NCBI GenBank assembly: GCA_958452935.1
Contig: CAUDVX010000053.1
Coordinates: 1-11,599, forward strand
DNA length: 11,599 nt
Source of the DNA: an uncultured Collinsella sp.
GTDB taxonomy: Bacteria; Actinomycetota; Coriobacteriia; Coriobacteriales; Coriobacteriaceae
Direction of reading: 5' to 3'
The notes under the pieces are model-generated. The model did no database searches. It worked only from the letters and a program-made list of their open reading frames with translations, and was not told the DNA's origin. The first letter of the stretch is position 1; each line of letters begins with the position of its first letter. The position numbers and the translations under genes were made by a program. Positions 8,817 through 11,599 of this stretch are shown in pieces.

Positions 8817-9755
8817 TTAGAGGGCGCCGAGGAGGATGGCGTAGGTGGTGGATTCGCCGAGTTTGAGCTCGTCGCCGGGGTTGAGCTGGGCGGAGCGGCC
8901 AGGCTCTACTTGAACACACACACTCGTGGCCCCGTTTACCACCACGGTGCCGTTCGTGGACGACAGGTCCTCGACAAACCATGTGCCAGAATCGTCGCAC
9001 CAGATATGGGCATGGCGGGCCGAGACGTCGTCGCCGACGTCGGTGATATCGCCCTCCCCCGTTGCCAGCGCGCCGATCTCGACGCCTTCCTCACTCGGCT
9101 GAATCCAGCGCGGGGCGCTCACCACGTAGCCGTTTTGCACGCGCAGCAGTCCCAGCGGATGCGCCGGCGCAACCTCGTGCTCGCCCGCGACCGAAGATGT
9201 GCTCAGCGAGCGCGGCGTCGACGTGGCGCCGCCACAGGTCGCATGAGCGTAGTCGATGGCATAGGTCACCGACGAGCGGACATCTGCCGAGCAGCCCACG
9301 GCGACAAACAGCACCAGGATGGCCTCGGCGCGCTCGGCGGGCATGAGCTCAGCCGCCTGCGACAGGCGCTCGAGCGCATTGCGATAGAGATTCGTGTCCT
9401 GATGGTATTCCTCGAGTGCCCGCACCATGGGCTCGCCAGCGGGACCGCACACCATGTTGGTCACGGCCGCGGCGTCCATGGGATTGCGACGGCGCAGGGC
9501 CAGCTGCGACATAATGCGCGCGGCCGAGGTGCCGTAATCGGCAAAATAGCGCTCCTGCAGCGTGCCGACCGGCGCGCGCACGATAAAGCGCGAAACCCAA
9601 GAGCGATCGGCGGCACGGCTCTGTGGACTACGGCCGTCGGCGAGCGGGCGGCTCGAGAGCACCAGGCCGCACAGTTCGATATGGCTCAGGTGCGCTGCGC
9701 GCTTAAAGATGTCAAACATTGCCCCGCACGGGGTGAGCTCAGCTTGAGAAGCCAT
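8817..9755 (-). CDS. FHA-domain protein with uncharacterised N-terminal region
   Basis: This 312-aa cytoplasmic protein ends in a forkhead-associated (FHA) domain, a phosphothreonine-peptide reader. FHA signatures are VSARHAHI (244-251), WFVEDLSSTNGT (259-270) and LNPGDELKLG (291-300). The N-terminal 175 residues are helical, lack membrane segments and match nothing I recognise. A Ser/Thr/Pro-rich linker (about 176-200) joins the two parts. The usual FHA glycine-arginine motif reads IGAL (227-230): alanine replaces the phosphate-contacting arginine, while S245 and H248 of SxxH are kept. The start has AAGGAGGG (9763-9770) 8 bases upstream, overlapping the end of the kinase gene three bases away, so translation is probably coupled. 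It likely binds the autophosphorylated kinase or a shared substrate; that is inferred from operon structure. Confidence 0.88.
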   Translation of the reverse strand: MASQAELTPCGAMFDIFKRAAHLSHIELCGLVLSSRPLADGRSPQSRAADRSWVSRFIVRAPVGTLQERYFADYGTSAARIMSQLALRRRNPMDAAAVTNMVCGPAGEPMVRALEEYHQDTNLYRNALERLSQAAELMPAERAEAILVLFVAVGCSADVRSSVTYAIDYAHATCGGATSTPRSLSTSSVAGEHEVAPAHPLGLLRVQNGYVVSAPRWIQPSEEGVEIGALATGEGDITDVGDDVSARHAHIWCDDSGTWFVEDLSSTNGTVVVNGATSVCVQVEPGRSAQLNPGDELKLGESTTYAILLGAL

Positions 9756-9758
9756 GGT

Positions 9759-11597
9759 TTAGCCCTCCTTGGTCGCAGAGATCGTGTCGGATACTTCGGC
9801 CGGCCCGCCAAAGGCGCGAGCAGCCGCGGCTCCGCCGGCAAGCGGCGTCGCCAACGGAATTTTCGCACGTCGTGCTGACACGACGGGAAGCTCAAAGGCA
9901 AACCCCATCGCCAGCAAAAACCACGTGAGCGCATAGGTTGCAATTATGGCGGCCACCAGACCACCCGCCACGGCATGCTGGGAAAACACGGCACATGCGA
10001 GTGCGGCCAGAGCCGGAACCTCGCAGGCGGAAAGGGCCAACACGCCCTGCAGAAATCCCGCACGGCGGTCGCGCGCCAAGGCCCCGGCAGCGATGCCCAT
10101 CATGCCCGGCAGCGCCAACGCCAGCGCGGCGATAATGGCCGACAGCTTCCCGGACCACATAAGCGGTCCCGCGGCAATCGTCACATGGGCGCCCGACGCC
10201 AACAGCGCCGCTGATACCACGACCGCAGTCCAAAGCACGCCGCATACCGCCGTCGCACCAACCATCGCCGCACGCCGGGCTGTGTGCCCCGATGCCTCCA
10301 TCGGGCACGGCATGAGCGGCTCGGCGCGAAGCGAGCGGGCGACATTTTGCGCATAGTGGTCGCAAAATGCCGAGAGCGCCGCCTCCACCGCAGCCGGCTC
10401 GGGACGATCTTCCTGATGGCAGGACAGGCAGGCCATCACCACATCGAACAGCTGAGCGTCGACAAACGCCAGCGCATCGCGCAGATCCTCGGAATTTGGA
10501 TCGAGCCCCAGCTGCTGAGCCTGTTCGGCCGCGGCAAGTGCCACATCGGGCTCGCGTCGCAGCAGTTGCGTCAAGTCGCAGCCGGGCGCGTGGGCGCCGA
10601 CGGGATAATCGGGCAGCGTATCCATCTTGAGGCGATAGGGGCTGGCGATATCTCGTGTCTTTTTGCGCGAGCCCGAAGTACCCGACGCACCCGGCGCCAC
10701 TTCGTACGGCGCGACACCGGCGATGAGCTCGTAGACCGTACTCGCCGCTGCATAGACATCGATCGCCGGCGACATGCGAAGCATGCGCAGGTCGGGGATA
10801 TCGTCGGTGAGCATCTCGGGCGGGGCGTAGGCCACCGTCGCGCGGCGCAACGTGGCATAGCGCTCGGTAAACGACGCCTTGCCGCCGGTGCCGGCCACCG
10901 CAGAGGCGGGCTCGAGCGCCAGCGACGAGCCAAAGTCGATCAAGCACAGGTCGAAGGTGCCTTCGGCAAGCTGTCGGTCGAGCGGCAGGCGCGCCATGCG
11001 CACCATTATATTAGCGGGCGAGATATCACGATGGACGAACCCCTCGCCTACCAAGCTCATGCGGCAGAGCAGATCGAACAGGTCGCGACCCAGGCGCGCC
11101 GCCACGAGCGGTGACAGGCGGCCGGCGGCATCCACGGCAAGGCGCGGGCGCAGGCGAGCGAGCGTCTCGCCCTCGACCCACTCCATGACAATCGCGGGCA
11201 CGCCGTCGACCTCGCCCCACCCGTATAAGCGGGGAAAGCCCTTAAGGCCCGAAAGGGCACGATGGCATTCATATTCCTCGCGAAACGCCGCCTTGAACTT
11301 GGCGACCAGCGCCTCGTGGGCGACATCGTCATCAAATTCGTCGCGCGTTGGCAAGATGAGCTGCTTGAGCGCCACGGCCTCGCCCTGCGCGTTGACGGCA
11401 CGCGTCACACGGCCGATACCGCCGCGGCGCATGGTGGCGTCATCGGCAAACAGCATCGTAAAACGGCGCAGGTAGGCGGGGAGCTCGTCCGTGCCCAGGG
11501 CGACGGCCGGCTCAAACCCGTCGACACGCGCCAGACGCAGGCCCACCATGGGATCGCGACCGAGCGATTGTGGTGTGGTGGATGCAAGATCGGTCAT
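9759..11597 (-). CDS. Membrane-anchored Hanks-type Ser/Thr protein kinase
   Basis: The 612-aa protein has an N-terminal eukaryotic-like kinase domain (about 50-415) and a C-terminal block of four predicted membrane helices (about 443-467, 485-507, 515-539, 544-570) ending in a short polar tail. Catalytic features are present: glycine loop RGGIGRV (58-64), lysine K78 in VALKQL, hinge EWVEGETL (139-146), HRDISPANIMV (189-199), DFG (221-223) and APPE (258-261). A Gly/Ser-rich insert (about 302-316) follows DVYAAASTVYELIAG. There is no PASTA or other extracellular sensor domain, so signals would have to come through the membrane helices or partner proteins. The ATG at 11597 reads TGATG with the window's last bases, the pattern of a one-base overlap with the stop of an upstream gene, but a start beyond the window cannot be excluded. 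It is followed after three bases by the FHA gene. Confidence 0.92.
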   Translation of the reverse strand: MTDLASTTPQSLGRDPMVGLRLARVDGFEPAVALGTDELPAYLRRFTMLFADDATMRRGGIGRVTRAVNAQGEAVALKQLILPTRDEFDDDVAHEALVAKFKAAFREEYECHRALSGLKGFPRLYGWGEVDGVPAIVMEWVEGETLARLRPRLAVDAAGRLSPLVAARLGRDLFDLLCRMSLVGEGFVHRDISPANIMVRMARLPLDRQLAEGTFDLCLIDFGSSLALEPASAVAGTGGKASFTERYATLRRATVAYAPPEMLTDDIPDLRMLRMSPAIDVYAAASTVYELIAGVAPYEVAPGASGTSGSRKKTRDIASPYRLKMDTLPDYPVGAHAPGCDLTQLLRREPDVALAAAEQAQQLGLDPNSEDLRDALAFVDAQLFDVVMACLSCHQEDRPEPAAVEAALSAFCDHYAQNVARSLRAEPLMPCPMEASGHTARRAAMVGATAVCGVLWTAVVVSAALLASGAHVTIAAGPLMWSGKLSAIIAALALALPGMMGIAAGALARDRRAGFLQGVLALSACEVPALAALACAVFSQHAVAGGLVAAIIATYALTWFLLAMGFAFELPVVSARRAKIPLATPLAGGAAAARAFGGPAEVSDTISATKEG

Positions 11598-11599
11598 CA

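Noticed and set aside
8910..9878. 322-codon plus-strand frame opposite the FHA gene and the kinase 3' end
   Set aside because: Arg/His/Ala-rich shadow that spans the junction of two real minus-strand genes.
10284..11114. 276-codon plus-strand frame opposite the kinase
   Set aside because: Arg-rich shadow; the kinase motifs lie on the minus strand.

Overview
The window looks like the chromosome of a high-GC, anaerobic, gut-type actinobacterium of the class Coriobacteriia, most likely Collinsella or a close relative. This is inference from gene content, codon use and the style of the intergenic palindromes; no marker gene is present to prove it. Anaerobic life is supported by a full-length pyruvate:ferredoxin oxidoreductase (NifJ) and a carbamate kinase (ArcC).

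Layout. Positions 1-26 may hold the last codons of a plus-strand gene. A 182-bp inverted-repeat element (24-205) begins on its stop codon. A terminator (219-248) and arcC (314-1276, minus) follow. About 600 bp of mostly AT-rich intergenic DNA contains a dyad just upstream of arcC and a 14-bp palindrome. Next is a tight two-gene plus-strand unit: a DUF3830/cyclophilin-like small protein (1879-2295) and an unrecognised helical protein (2298-2822). A lower-GC gene for an AAA ATPase with a DUF4143 nuclease-like domain (3066-4427) is preceded by three repeats at an exact 34-bp spacing. Between it and the convergent nifJ lies a repeat-rich spacer with two sibling hairpins and a 125-bp palindrome built around a strong bidirectional terminator. 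nifJ (4799-8338, minus) has a long upstream region (8339-8734). A 25-bp perfect inverted repeat (8735-8801) then sits at the 3' end of a minus-strand pair: a membrane-anchored Ser/Thr kinase (9759-11597) and an FHA-domain protein (8817-9755).

How the genes fit together. NifJ oxidises pyruvate to acetyl-CoA and reduces ferredoxin. ArcC makes ATP from carbamoyl phosphate. Both serve fermentative energy metabolism but are not adjacent and are probably controlled separately. The kinase and FHA genes are three bases apart with a shared Shine-Dalgarno/stop overlap, so they very likely act as a phospho-signalling pair. No CRISPR array, rRNA, tRNA, complete insertion sequence or prophage was seen. 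The less ordinary parts are the 34-bp phased repeats, the large palindromes, the FHA domain lacking its usual arginine, and the DUF3830/helical protein couplet. None of these proves a new system by itself.
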